Assembly (NCBI GenBank): GCA_027604005.1
Contig: JADGJT010000134.1
Coordinates: forward strand, 1-53,402
Source: Dinochytrium kinnereticum
Lineage: Eukaryota; Chytridiomycota; Chytridiomycetes; Chytridiales; Chytridiaceae
Direction of reading: 5' to 3'
Length of the DNA: 53,402 nt
Made by a program: the position numbers and the translations under genes. Positions 36,230 through 49,060 of this stretch are shown one piece after another. A model generated the notes under the pieces. It was given only the letters and a program-made list of their open reading frames with translations, had not been told where the DNA came from and did not search any database. Position 1 is the first letter of the stretch. Each line of letters opens with the position of its first letter.

Positions 36230-37888
36230 ATGTCGGCGCATAAGATATCAGGCATTGTCCTGGACAAGATAAAGCAAGCCTCTGTGCTGCCGCAGACTGC
36301 AGTGTCGCTTCGGCAGATGGTCGAGTTTGGTAAACGAAAGCCCCACCTCTCCCCTTGTCTTCCACCGACTCGCATTTCACTCCTGTCCCTCCCTCTACTT
36401 CCTGTTTCTGTGCCCATTTTATCCTCTGGGAGCAACATTCCTTGAACACCTCACGACACTGAATGCCTCGCCCGCTAAACTTCATCCCTGACAACCGAAA
36501 CACACAAAAAGGCCGAGCCCCTTCCCAAGCAACAATGCTTCGAGCCACACAGTTTATTCACAATGAGCTTCCCATTCGACTCGCGCGGAGGGTTGTAGAA
36601 CTGGAGAACCTTCCCGATAACCTCTCCTCCATGCCTTCTATCAGCCGCGTCAAGAACTGGTATACGCAGTCGTTTCAGGACCTTGTGGAGTTTCCTAAGC
36701 CAGAGGACTACGGCATTCCGAAGGAATTGGCTGCAGCAAAGTTGGTGTCTGATCGGCCTGTGAGTGGGGGGTCTGTGAATGTTAGGTGAGAGGTTTTGGA
36801 GCTTGCTGAATGTTGTGAGCTGACTTTTTGTCGCGGTAAAGATATTATAATCCTGTAAGTGAGGAGAGGCTGCCTCCAGAGGTGGAGCACTATAACAGAA
36901 AGTTTGTGGAATGCATCGAAAAGATCAAGAAGCGGCATGACCCTGTGGCGACAACGATTGGTAACGACGCTAGTTTTTCTTTCCTCGTCATTCTGGTGGG
37001 CATTTTTCTAATCCCTTTCGAAAATACCAGCCAAGGGAATCCAGGAGCTTAAAGAGCATTGGGTACGCACCAATTCGCCCAACATTAAAGCTCCCAACGG
37101 AGAAATGGTCCAACTCCTCCCCGTCGACATCCAATCCTTCCTCGATCGTTTCTACATGTCCCGTATCGGTATTCGAATGCTTATTGGCCAGCATGTTGCC
37201 CTCGCCAAGGCCTCAGTGAACCCTAGTTCTACGCCTGAAGAGTACGTTGGCATCATTTGCACACGAACTTCAATCCGAAAAGTTGCTTTGGAGGCGGCTG
37301 AAAATGCGAGGGTTGTTTGCCAGGATTTCTATGGACTCTGGGGAGGCCCGGAGATTCGACTTCTTGGGAAAGATGATATTGAGTTCATGTATGTGCCGTC
37401 ACATCTGCATCATATGCTTTTTGAGCTGCTCAAAAATTCTTTGAGGGCTGTTGTGGAGAGGTTTGGAGTTGATGCGGATGAGTATCCTGAGATTAGGATT
37501 GTGGTTGCTGAAGGAAAGGAGGATATCACCATTAAGGTTAGCGATGAGGGTGGAGGGATTCCCAGAAGTGGGATGCCCCTTATCTTTACCTACATGTACA
37601 CGACTGCCGAGAAACCGGAGCTTGAAGAAGGATTCAGCAAGAGTGACTTTAGGGCACCTTTGGCTGGTTTTGGGTATGGGCTGCCGCTAAGTAGGCTTTA
37701 TGCTAGATACTTTGGAGGCGACCTTAGGATCATCAGTATGGAAGGATACGGGTGAGAGTTCAAAATTTTTTCTCTTTCTTTCTTCTCCATGGTGGCCTGG
37801 TATCTAACATGACACTCTGATCTCCAGGACGGATTCGTATCTCCATCTATCGCGTCTGAGCGATAACGAGGAGCCACTCCCAGCATAA
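36230..37888 (+). CDS. Mitochondrial pyruvate dehydrogenase kinase / branched-chain 2-oxoacid dehydrogenase kinase family
   Basis: Protein kinase of the GHKL fold that inactivates pyruvate dehydrogenase by phosphorylating E1-alpha in the mitochondrial matrix. The first exon, MSAHKISGIVLDKIKQASVL, ends RQMVEFG and joins in phase 1 to RAPSQATMLRATQFIHNELP and IRLARRVVELENLP, matching the regulatory four-helix domain. Then come FLDRFYMSRIGIRMLIGQHV and the ATPase boxes: N-box HHMLFELLKNSLRAVVERFG, G1 KVSDEGGGIPRSG, and G2 LAGFGYGLPLSRLYARYFGG. A short last exon gives TDSYLHLSRLSDNEEPLPA. The catalytic Glu and Asn of the N-box are present. Whether it is PDK or BCKDK cannot be settled by eye; PDK fits better. 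Neighbours are TPI and MDH on the same strand. Confidence 0.9.
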
Positions 37889-38314
37889 GCGCATCAAGGA
37901 TCTGCTCCTAGCGCCACCTCAACGCGGTGAAACGCAATGCATCAATAGGGGACGACGTCTCTTTGCTGCGTGTGCGTGCGTCGCCTGCCGCTGGCTGAGG
38001 AAGGGCAGGTCGCCAGCGGTGGCCCACCAGTCCGTCAGTCAATGTCAGTCAGTCAGGTCAAGGGGAGTTGGAAATCAAAAAAAAATAAAAAGAAAAAAAA
38101 GGATCAGACAAGGTGCAACGGTGTTGACCCTTTTGAGTGACCGAACGCATACACAAAACACTTTAACTGAGCTGCTGTAGCCATCAGCGAGAGACGACCG
38201 CCGACAGACAGACAGACAGAGAAACGCCTACTCGCAGACGGCATCGCTGGAGACGGCCTTCATCCTGTCATCGTCACCTTGCATCCACCATCATACTCTG
38301 CGCATTCTATTTCA
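37889..38314. promoter_or_regulatory. Upstream region of the MAPKKK gene with tetranucleotide tracts
   Basis: About 430 bases. Contains CAGT/GTCA repeats (38030-38057), an A-rich block (38077-38100) and a GACA tract just before the start codon. No gene seen. Confidence 0.45.
38203..38222. repeat. (GACA)n tract in 5' leader
   Basis: About five tandem GACA units roughly 95 bases upstream of the MAPKKK start. Related CTGA/CTGT tracts lie before the Kelch and dCache-receptor genes. Confidence 0.85.
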
Positions 38315-39934
38315 ATGGATCGGCATCCGTCCGCTGCTGGGAGGACTGGCGCCGCTGACAGCCCATATGGGAGCGTTGGCGTATCTGGTGCTGCTGGTTC
38401 CAGTGGCGCTGTATCCCCTTCGCAACCTCGTCGGGCAAGAGACCGTTCGGGGTCAAATGCATCTGTTATGACGACAGGTGGAGGTGGGAGCGATAGGGAT
38501 GGGCAAAAGACTCCAGCTTCACCTTCCTTGAGGGACTTTGCATTCTTCAATGGAGGTCAGCAGCAGCACCAGCAACAACAACAGCAATCGACAGGTTCAG
38601 CCTCCTCTTCATCAACATCTTCTTCGCAACGGCGGGACCGTAGCGAATCTGTGAGCTCACTTCGAGGTGGGGGTGATCGGCCCTCACAATCTTGGGAACA
38701 ACTTGTTGGGCAATGGAGTGAGCCTATGGTATTGCGATGGGTTCAGGACAACGGACTAGGATCGTTTTCGACTCACTTTGCTCAGTTTCATATCACGGGT
38801 TCGGATCTTGTCTCATTGAACGCTGATATGCTCAGTCAGATGGGGATCACGTCTAGTGCTGACTGTCATCGCATTCTTCAGGCTATCAGAAAGCTATTGG
38901 GGAGGGCTTCGACGGATCCGAGGTTTTCACCTTCGTCGGGAGGCGGAGTGTCGCCTGGCGCTTCGACTGCCCCAATGTCACCGGGAACGAAGAGGGCAAA
39001 GACACCAGATCCGGATATGTTTTCGGCATACGATTCGGCTTCTGCTGCAGAGTATCAGAATCTTGCTGGACCTGTTAATTCTCAGCATCAGGCTTATGGA
39101 GGTGGGAAGGAGCAGCAACAGCAGACATCACACTCGAGGTTTAGAAACTTTTTCTCAAAGGCGAGCTCAACAAATAATGTTGGGTCTTCTCAGCCTTTGC
39201 CGTCGTCGTCAACGTCGGCTTCTGGTCCACAGATATCTTCAAGCTCTTCTGCTTCTGCTTCTTACCCATACACTTCGACAGGGCATTGGAATGTTGGAGG
39301 GATGGCTGGTGGATTACCAGGAAGTGGGGGAGGTTCAGGAGCGGCTATGATCTCCCCTCTGTCGCCGTTACCGGGATCAGGGATGCCTTTGTCAGCATCG
39401 CATTCAAATCTAAGCGGTAGGAGCAAAGAGAAGGCGCTGCCATTTATTCCTGGACATCACGAAAGAGCATTGAGTCATGGAAGCTACCATCAACATCATA
39501 TGCACGAACCTAAAAAGCTCATGTCGCTCGATAGCAGCTTGAGTGGAAAGGGAGATGGGATGCATTATCTTACTTCTTCCTCTCGACACCCGAGGCCGAT
39601 TAAGAGCCATGATAACCTTAAGATCGAATCCTTGTATAATTCTCCGGCGCCATCAGTCCCAACTTCGCCTCTGCCTTCTTCAACCACATCTCCGCATGCC
39701 TCACCGATCATGACCTCTCAATTTCAACAGCAATACCAGCAACAGTACCACAACGGACCAATTCCGTCATCCTCATCATCCTCATCCGTGTCTTTATCTT
39801 CCTCTTCCCTAAATATTATCCCCCCCGGTGGAGCAGCACTGACCGCTGCTGCACATCCATCGCCGTCATCTTCCATTTCGTCGAATTTCAGGAACCTGTT
39901 TAATTTGGGAAGAACATCAAAGCAACAGCAGCAT

Positions 39935-39966
<32 letters not shown>

Positions 39967-42900
39967 GCAGCAGCAGCAGCAACAGCATGGTCTTCGATCG
40001 CAGTCCTCTGTTTCGAGCTTGTTGGCATCTAGTAATGAACAAGGGTACGCTCTCTCTAAGAGCCCAAGCGGTGGCAGCACGCGACCCTTGTCACCTCAGA
40101 AAGGGGACGCGGTGTACCCTCCCTCTTCTCCTTCCTCTATCATCAGTTTTCGGTACAATGCGAATGTGCCGGCCCCGCCCGCGCACGGAGCTTCACCATC
40201 ACCTTCTCCGACACCAGCTCCACCCCCGACGCCACCTCCGACGCAGAATGCCTCACTTCATCTGCAGAGGAATCAATCTAACCCAGCTGTCTCTCCTCTT
40301 AGCGGGGAGCTTGGCCTGGATAAGGAGAGTGAGGCTGGATACCCTGCGAACGGCGCAACGGAGCAGTATGCCAGGTCTGCATCTTTGCCAAGGAATATGA
40401 GGGGAGGACCGGGGCGATCTCCTACCGATGGGGACGCGCTTGTTGTTAGCCCGTCTCATGCGCAGTACATACCGCAGGAGCCTTATGGTCGAAGACCATC
40501 TGTGCCTCAAGATGATGTCCCGTCGGCTCCACCAGGCTCTCTTCTACCGACTACCCCAATAACACACACGGATCGATCCTCATCACTTCGTCCCACCCCT
40601 GCTTCACCTGTAGTGGGAAGCTCTCCCGTCCCGCCGACATCACCTTCCGCGCCTTACTATGCGTCCTCGACATCTCAGCAGCAACAGTCCCAGCATGCTC
40701 TCCATAACCATCACCTACACCCCTTTCATGTCGCTGTTGCGAATCTGAATGCTTCGGCAGCGGCTAATGTTGCTCCGATAGGTGGAGCTTCTAATACACC
40801 CACGTCGGCTTCATCCGCTTCTTCAGCATATTGGGGAGGCGAGGCTGGGTCTTCTGGGGCTCCCTATATGAAGGCGAGGTCTACATCTCTGTCGACTACT
40901 TCAGGGCAGCAGAGACCACCGCCGCCACCTCAGATCGCGATTGGGGGTGGTGCGGCTGGTGGACCTGTTAGTGGGGGAGAGTCATCTGGAACTGCAACTG
41001 GGGCTGATTTCTTTCACGGTCTTTTCAGGGCTGGGAGTAATTTGCCGCCTTCCTCGACAACACCTGTGGATGCTGGGCAATCGGCTGGAGTTCCTACCAT
41101 TGTTGCGACGTCAAGCTCATCAACCTCCACCACTCCGACTGGTGTGAATCATACCGGCTCTGCGGGACTCGTGGCGGCGAACCCTGGCATGGGATCTTCA
41201 CCCCTTTTGCAGGGTGAGGAGGGAACGCCTGGGTCTCCGTCGGGAGGGTCGGCTGGGACTTCGCCGGCTGCTTCTGGAGCAGTTTCACCCAATGGGAATG
41301 TTATTCCACAATCAAAGATTTTTGATAAGGTGGGTTTGTTTTGTGGGTAGTCGCATTGCTGGTGAGCTCATATGATTTTTCTTTACTTTATGTAGTGTAT
41401 AAAGGTCACATCGCTGGGACAGCAGTCTCATATTATTGATGTGTCGATGCATAAGGATAGCCGGACGATTAGAGATGTTATATTTCACAAGTTCCGACTT
41501 CCGCAGGAGGAGAGGAAGCTCTACGCAATGTTTGGTTTAAACGTTTCGGGTGAACTGGATATCACTAACCCCATTGACGATGAAACCTTGCTCGATATTT
41601 GCCGGTCCCCGAATGTTAACCTTAAGACTCATCTTGTTTTAAAGAAGAGGGTTGAAGTTGAGAAGGCTGATGAGGAGGAGCTTGAAAAGGCTGCTAGAGC
41701 CATGGGTCGCAGAAGGAAGGAGGGCGGGGAAGATGAGCATCGTGTTCGTACTAGCACACGGGCGAGAAAGGTCTTTGCTTCTAGCCGGAACCGCAGCCAC
41801 CCAACCATCTCCGTCAGTCGTCCAAATGGTCTTTCTTCTTCAAATGAGAGCGGCGCATCTCAGCCGTCCCTCTCTGGATCATTCAATGAGAAGGGCCAAC
41901 TTTCCGAGGAGAGATGGAGCACCAGCAGCCGGTCTCAGACCATGCCTAGACGACTTAGCAGTCGAACGGGGACCATTGAGGGACCTGGTGGATTCTTTGG
42001 CGAGCGACCTACCTCAGAGCTTATTTGTGAGCATATGGAGTTATTCTTCCCGACCCTCGGCTCTGCGGCTGGGAGGTCGGCGACAGTGGCAGCTCCTGGG
42101 ACGCAGAAAGCCACGTTGGGGAGGCCGCTCAGCACGACGTCATTGGCGTCGAGCGCAGCTAGTAGCAATGGGGCGGTTGTAGACAGCGACGCTGATAACG
42201 GACAGGCGAATGCGTCTCCACCTACTACGGTTCTTTCATCGATTGGGAATGATGTGCGAGAGGCCATGAACCGCCGACGTATCTCCCGATCAACAAGCCA
42301 GAAAACTTCGTATGGAAGGAGACATAGTGTAGCCGTTCGAAAGTATTCGGATGCTAATTCGATTGGGTCTCATAGTGGGACTGGGAGTGACCGGTCTGAG
42401 AGCTTTGGGGGTGTTCCGATTCAGGATCCTCAGAGGCTTTCGATTGACTCTACTACTGGCTCAGTGGGCTGGAAGGGTGAGTCTACCTCCACCACTCCAC
42501 CACCTCCCGCTCCCCCGGCTCTTCAAGGAAGCAAAGCTGTTCGGGATGAGTGGAGGGACCGAATGGCAATTTTAGGGGCCTCAGGTGGACTTTTTCTGAC
42601 GGCCGAGGATCCTGGATGGACGAAAGAACAGAAAAAGGCTGCACGAAGGAGAAGTGTGAGACTTTGGGCTCCTTCTCTCATGGCGCAACCACTTGTAGAG
42701 GGGCCTGGAGCGAGAAGGTGCAGCACTCGGATAAAACCTCAATTACATTTCACTACCATTCCAGAGGAGCCAGCCCATTCACCCACCTCACCTTCGGCAA
42801 ACTCTGTATCTTCCTTAGGGCAACCTACTGCTGCGCAGACTTATGCTGGAATGGAGGCCTTATCTGGATCTTTGACTCCGAGGCCTACAGGGATGTCTAA

Positions 42901-45272
42901 GAAGAGAATGTCGGTTAAAGATGTTAAGGATATCGTACTTAAGCTTGATGAGGATGGGACGAGTGAGGAGGAGATGCCCTCTAAAATCTATGACGAGGCA
43001 GAAGTTGTTAGAAGGGCTTCGGCTATGGGTCTAAATATTCTAAGCGACGATGAGGAGGATGATAGTGACATTCCTGATGACCCTAATGTTCCTGAGGAGG
43101 TGGTAGGGCCATCTGAGGAGAAAGTCGAGAGCATGCGGGATGCTAAGCTGAGAAGGAGGGAGGCAAAGATCTCTTTGGACGACAGGCTTACTCGAAGTAT
43201 CAGCTGGAAGGGTTTTGTACCCGTTCCTCTCCCAGCGTCTCCAACGGATCCCAAGGCTCAGAATGAAATCAACCATCCTATCCGCATGAGAAGGAACAAA
43301 ACTATGGCCTATGAGAAGGTTCGCAGGGGAACTGGGGCACGGAGGAGGGGTAGTGAATCTTTTTCTTCGTCGTCAACATCTCTGAGGAGACCTTCATCAT
43401 CGCTTGCTTCGTCTGTTATTTCCACTGGGGACGGGTTTGGGGTTCGGCGCAAGTCGTCCGCGCTGTCTGATGTTGGGAGAAGTGATGACGGGGCCGTCCC
43501 GATGGAAGGAATTGAGCTGCAGGACAGGGAGGAGAAAGGTGACCTTTCGCATGTTCCTACGGTAAAAAAGGGCGATGGCAATTTGGCTAGGTCGATTTCG
43601 AATGCAGCGGATACAGCAGTCGAAGGCTCACTTACTCCGACCGCCATGTTGAAAGACGAAGATGAGGAGCATGTTGTTCCGGATCAACTTAAGGAGTCTC
43701 GTTCCAGAGAGATGCAAGCTACTTCCTTTGAACATCTTCATCACCCGATACCCCCGCACCCCGCAATTCAGATTCCTCCGTTCATCAAGGCCGACGTGAT
43801 GATAGAGGATGACCCCTCCACCCCATCCACAATCACTCCTTCTGCCGCCGACCGAACTGATTCGTCGTTTGGTACTGGATCCGCCTCTGCCACATTTGGT
43901 AGTAGCGACATGCCTGTCTTTACCCCTGATGATGAGCGCCCCACACACATTGAGTGGATTAAGGGTGACCTTATTGGGAAGGGGTCGTTTGGAAGGGTTT
44001 ACTTTGGCGTCAATTTGACGAATAAGGAGGTCATGGCTGTTAAGCAGGTTGAGCTTGTTCCTGTTGTTCAGAGGCGGAATGGAGGCGGTTCTACCGAGAA
44101 TACTAGCATGCGACAGAAGATGGTAGATGCGTTAAGAATGGAGGTTCTGCTTTTAAGAGAGCTTGATCATCAGAACGTTGTGCAGTATCTTGGTGAGTTT
44201 TTAGCTGGCGTCTTTTGTGGAAAGGTTAGGAATTTCTGACCTTCTTTTTTTTTTTAGGATTTGACGTTGAAGGCAATACTGTAAGTGTGTTTTTGCAGTA
44301 CGTTGATGGTGGGTCTGTCGCTTCTCTTCTTTCACGGTACGGCCCGCTTGAAGAAGATCTTGTGCGTTCTATCTCTTGCCAAATTCTCTCTGGTCTGGAG
44401 TACCTTCATGAGAGATCTATTATACATCGTGATATTAAGGGAGCCAACAGTGCGTATCTTATTCTTCGCCGTTGTTTTTTTTTCTGATTCATACTATAAC
44501 ATGCCATCTAACGCTCCTTGAATCAGTCCTGATTGATCATGAAGGCGTGGCAAAAATCTCCGACTTCGGGATTTCGAAGAAGAACGAGTACAAGATGGCA
44601 TACCGCCTTAATTCTCGTATGTCCCTGCAGGGATCGGTCTATTGGATGGCACCAGAGGTTATCAAGGCCAAAGGATACTCAGCCAAAGTTGATATTTGGT
44701 CGCTAGGCTGCGTTGCGCTTGAGATGTTTACTGGAAACCATCCCTGGAAACAGTTTGATGAGATGCAGACCATGTGGAAGCTTGGAAAAGAGAATGCACC
44801 TCCCATCCCTGATTCCATAACAGAAGGCATTGCTAGGAACTTTTTTGCAAAGTGCTTCACAATGTACGTTAGATTTCACCCTCGTGGGTCATGCTTTTAC
44901 TTCTTTTTTTTCTTTCGAGTTTGCTGACATTTCTTTCTACATAACAGCGAGCCTGAGCAACGGCCAACCGCAAGCCAGCTACTCTATGACGACTTTGCCA
45001 ATGTTGATCCACACGATTTTGACTTCCAGTCATGCATGGAGCGGATGGAGGAGCAGCGCCTTTTAGATATGGAGGATGACGATGATGACGATGAAGACGA
45101 TGACGAAGACGATGACGACGATGAAGATGATGAGTCGTTAGTTAATAGTACTGGTGGGCAGGGCAGTGCGTCTGTTACATTTGAAGGGGCCTCGTTCTAT
45201 CATCAGGATTTAGAGGAGTATGATGAGGAGGTGGATGGACCCTTTTTGGTTGGGACCGTTGGTACTGTTTAA
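38315..45272 (+). CDS. MAP kinase kinase kinase of the BCK1/STE11 class with SAM and RA-like domains
   Basis: Five exons (38315-41329, 41396-44192, 44258-44449, 44527-44863, 44948-45272) sum to 6,666 nt, a 2,221-residue protein with all phases consistent. Residues about 123-197 form a SAM domain (MVLRWVQDNGLGSFSTHFAQ, LNADMLSQMGI). A poly-Gln run is near 536-557. An RA/ubiquitin-like segment follows at about 1005-1075 (KVTSLGQQSHIIDVSMHKDS, ERKLYAMFGLNVSGELDI). The C-terminal kinase at about 1856-2130 has DLIGKGSFGRVYFG, AVKQVELV, YVDGGSVASLLSRYG, IIHRDIKGANILID, ISDFGISKK, SVYWMAPEVIKAKGYSAKVD and PEQRPTAS, closest to BCK1/Mkh1 kinases of the cell-wall integrity pathway. It ends in an Asp/Glu-rich tail. 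The very long Ser/Pro-rich N-terminus is typical. It would phosphorylate a MAPKK; pathway placement is inference. Confidence 0.9.
39923..39985 (+). repeat. CAG/CAA trinucleotide repeat encoding poly-Gln
   Basis: Interrupted CAG/CAA run coding about 20 Gln with one His inside the MAPKKK N-terminal region. A likely length-variable site. Confidence 0.9.
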
Positions 45273-47080
45273 ATGTTCAACTGTTAAAATATGTAGCTAG
45301 AATTTTTTTTTTTGCTATCTCTTTTGGGGGGAAACGTTTGTTGGTGATTTTTGGTTTAGAAATCGTTTTCGTTATTTTTTGTTATCTCTTTAATCTCTGC
45401 TCATCTATTCCATGTCACTTGATTTTGTTTATGTTTTAGCCCTTTTTTTTTTCTTCTTTTTTTCTTTTTTGTTGTTGTTTTTTGATTTGAAGCAGTGGAA
45501 ACGTCTTTCAATTCCTGCAACTTAAGGTGCACTGTACTTCACTTTTGGGGGATCTCCTCATCCTTAAGGCATCATGCCTTTTTTCAAGATCTTTATTGCT
45601 TTTCTCGACTCTTTTTTTTTTTATAAATACCTGTGCTTGCTGGCAAAAGATTCTTTATTTACTTATTAGCTGTCCATGTCAAAACATTCCGGCGACCAAA
45701 CTACTGTGTATGAAGACAAAATAACTTTGCTTAAGAACTATGGACTGCGTATTGCTCGTCAATTGACTGTTTGCAGCGTTACTTGTCAGAGACTTCATTT
45801 CTCCTGTGTAGCAAGCAGACTAGGGTGGAGGCGGAGCTCGAGGGCATAAGCAGTGGAACGAGCGTAGGAGTTTATAGAGATGGGGTTCAGTGAGGTGTAG
45901 AAAAGAGCAGGAGTTAATGAGATAGGAGAGGTGGGAAGAATCAGAAAGAAGAATATGTAACGAGATCGATGGGGGAGGGGGGGAGCAGAAAGAGGGAGAT
46001 AAAGGGAGTCAGCGAGAAGGAGAATAGAGGACTCGACTGACGAGTCTCGGAGCTCAATAATTACCTTTGGTTTAGAATGAGCGCTACACCCGAAACTAGG
46101 CGCTTATTATTTTTGTCCTGAATACAATTCACAAAAGCCCAAATCTGGAGAGGCATATCCGTCAGGACGCGCACTTTGTTCGTGATAGCACACGCTATTA
46201 TTCACATCTTCCTCCATTTATTATTGTATAACTCGTCAAGTCTTGGGTGGTGAGGACAATGCGCAGAGTCTACATACACTGAATGCCAAGACTCAAAGAG
46301 GCTAGAAATGTGAAGCGCGTACACCCTCAAAACTTTTTATTTGGGCCAATAAATGAAGTCTTTGAACTGGACCCCTTTCCCTGAATGTGCTTTGGTCCTA
46401 TTCAAAAAATCAGTAAAGTATCTCGCGCGGGAGGCTGGGGAAGTGTTTTCTTACTTGAAGTCTTTTGTGGCTTATGTGTTTGGATGGACAGAGCGTAGAG
46501 TATTTACTTTGGATATTGGGAGTGTTCAATGTGGATTCAGAGTGTGTGTGAGCATCCACATCGCTGGTCCTTTTTTCCTTCCTGCCCCCATTCACTTCCC
46601 GTGACGACCTGTCGCCACAGATGAGGTTCCCTCACTTATCGCTACTTTAAAATGCGTAGGGAACTCCTGAAGCAGGAGAGATGTTTGATAAGGGATAAAC
46701 AGAATAGAAAAGGAAAAGAAATTAAGAAGGGGAAAAGGGAGGAATTGACGCGTCGAGACTGGATTTATTACTGGATCCCGTAGGCTTCGGTGTTTACATC
46801 GTAAATGTTATCAGATGAGTAGCATGGCAAGCATAAGATGGAAATTGTGCGTATCCATAACCACGCTAATGCCTATTTTTTATTGTTTTTGGTTTTGCCT
46901 TTCAAGTCCTCTATACATCGTTGTCAATTCATCACACTGCAGCAAATATAAAACAAGACGACATAGGATGCCTTCACTTCAGGAATATAGGCCGAAAAAA
47001 CAACTGCAAGAAAAGGGACACTTATTTCTAATTCATGTTTTGGCTGGTCTGGTTCGCCATTTGCGTGCTGGCAGCGCTCG
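45273..47080. other. Gene-poor region 3' of the MAPKKK
   Basis: About 1.8 kb with no supported gene. The first 400 bases are T-rich 3' sequence. 45840-46040 is purine-rich (many GA/GGGA motifs). The remainder has only short open frames. The pseudogene to the right may extend into the end of this stretch beyond recognition. Confidence 0.4.
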
Positions 47081-48177
47081 TCTGGGACCTAATTGTATTC
47101 CCAGTGACGAGCCGGCGGTTGTCCTGAATTCCTTTAGCAAATGCCGATATCTAGACAAAACACGAATAAGGTCCACATCATTGTGACTTCAGAACAGAAA
47201 GCAGCTCATCTCGAGCTTACCATTTTCCAAAAAGATGTCTGCATGACCCCCAACTCTCTGATCAAGCTCCTATCGTTCTTATCCTTTCCGTGAAGACTCG
47301 CGAAATCAAACTTTGCCACCTCCTCCATGTGCTTCGCGAGGGTCTACAGCGGCATCGCGATCGCGTAAAATGTCACAGGTAGTGATAACGAGACAAATAT
47401 GACCACCAAAGCTGACCCGATAATCATCATGAACCTCATATTCCTGTTCAACTTCTCTCGAAGTGTTGTGGCGGTTGCGTCGATCTCTCCGGTGAAATCA
47501 CCTTGTGGGGCTCTTATCAGCGTGTAGAGACGAAGTCCATGTGGATCTCGGATGGATCGAAGGAGGATGATCAAGTCTTGATTCTTTACGGTGGAGGCTG
47601 TTCCCTTTAGAATCGAACTGATGGACTCTTCACACCGACATAATCTCTAAATCGCGTGTCCACATAATAGACCAACGTGACAGCCTCAAATCGCTGGATC
47701 TGCCTCAAAAAGTGCGGCCAGAGACGATCATAATTGGTGACGGGGAGGAAGCTTTGGTTGAAGATCATGGCGTTCTGCAGCATGACATCTGCGGGTCCAG
47801 CAAGTATTTCTATAATACGCGTTGATACCAGGTCGGCGGTTTGGTTTTGGATGGTGCGGACAAGGGTTTGGACTGAATCGACACCTTGGTTGATGCAGAG
47901 GTCATTCGAGGCAGCTTGTTGAGGGGGGTTTTTTTTTTAGTGTGAGGTTAGAGCTATGTTTGGCATCAATTTTCTTAAAACCTGTGTTGGTGGTGGAGAC
48001 CGCGAGAAGTGATCCTGTGATTATGAGGCATCTTTTTTTTGGGAGATGCAAGAAAGGTTAGTAACGGTGATCGTCATGGGCTTCCCAAAGACAGAACACG
48101 TACATCACAAATATCTCTATGGTCATTGCCAAAGCAAATGGAATGGAGAGGGACGAAGGAGGCTTGATTTTGGACAT
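47081..48177 (-). pseudogene. Decayed copy of the dCache-HAMP receptor gene
   Basis: On the minus strand the order of segments follows the intact receptor at 50911-53141. SLSIPFALAMTIEIFV (after an ATG at 48177) and CLIITGSLLAVSTTNT form the first membrane segment. Then come ASNDLCINQGVDSVQTL, TADLVSTRIIEILAGP, NYDRLWPHFLRQIQ and FRDYVGV. At about 47640 the copy jumps with a frame change to SISSILKGTASTV, having lost roughly 200 residues of the extracellular domain. EIDATATTLREKL and the second membrane segment follow, then a TAG in MPL*TLAKHMEEVAKFDF. IRELGVMQTSFWKM and a downstream exon, SAFAKGIQDNRRLVTG (47150 to about 47087), end the recognisable part. A deletion, a frameshift and a nonsense codon make function unlikely. 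Confidence 0.85.
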
Positions 48178-49060
48178 GTTGGACTCTCCCGCCTACAAGT
48201 TCAACAATCCAGGATTTTTAGCTAGTGATGCATATTTGTTTGGTTTGTTAGATTGAAAGTACATACGCTTATAACGCTTGGCGCTCTCTTCGGGACACCA
48301 GTATACTGCATAATGATTTGGTTTGCGACTAACAAACTCTTGGTCGAAAGTGAAACGGTCTCTGTCTAGTCTATATAACGGTAGAATCCGAATCTCTTTT
48401 ACCCTGTTATTACAAGAAAGGATCTTCTCCGCATTATTATTGTGGCGATTTCCACCTCTGAATTAAAAAACTTAACAACAATAAGCAATCATGTGGGGAC
48501 GCCAATACTTAAACCTGCATTCTCGTAGAGCGCGGGATTTACCACAACTTTGTCTTGCAGCAGCTCTCTTTCGCACACGTCAGACATCGCTACCTCCATT
48601 CAACTGTATTGAGTTTGCCGACCCTGCCATGAATTGCAGCGGAGTAACGCCCCTTTCCCTTGAATTGTGCGTGGTGATCATGACTGGATCGTGATTGGGC
48701 GGAGAGGGTGGCTTGGCACTCAGACCTAAGGTGTAATGAATGCTTCAGGACCATCATGCCTTTTGAGTTATCGTCATGGATGATGCCTTATCTCTCTGAC
48801 ATTGTGCGTAAAATCCTTCTGGACCCTCATTACCAGGGTTTACATGTCAATACATAGCTCTGTACTAAAGAGATCTATTGATATGAATGAAGGAGAGGGA
48901 AGCAGAATAAACGCTCTCAATTCAAATTCGATGTGCCTGTGGAGAGTTGACTGTTCGCATTGCTGGTCTGCGATGCGACTTTATGTTGTGTCCAGAGAAA
49001 AGACATTGATTGTCCTGAATCCACAAAGCCGCCAAAAAGGGAGGCTCCGAGTTCATGATG
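48178..49060. other. Region between two receptor-derived relics
   Basis: About 880 bases with mixed composition. Open frames such as 48491-48694 have no recognisable similarity. Nothing supportable beyond the flanking relics. Confidence 0.35.

Noticed and set aside
38260..38550. Minus-strand frame opposite the MAPKKK start
   Set aside because: Antisense to the Ser/Gly-rich N-terminal exon; no independent evidence.
44281..44298. GTAAGTGTGTTTTTGCAG inside the MAPKKK kinase domain looks like a perfect 18-nt intron
   Set aside because: It is far too short to splice, and reading through gives VSVFLQYVDGGSV, the conserved kinase sequence, so it is exon.
46353..47186. Plus-strand open frames of 83 and 123 codons
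   Set aside because: The second overlaps a recognisable pseudogene exon on the other strand, and neither shows motifs or codon bias of a gene.
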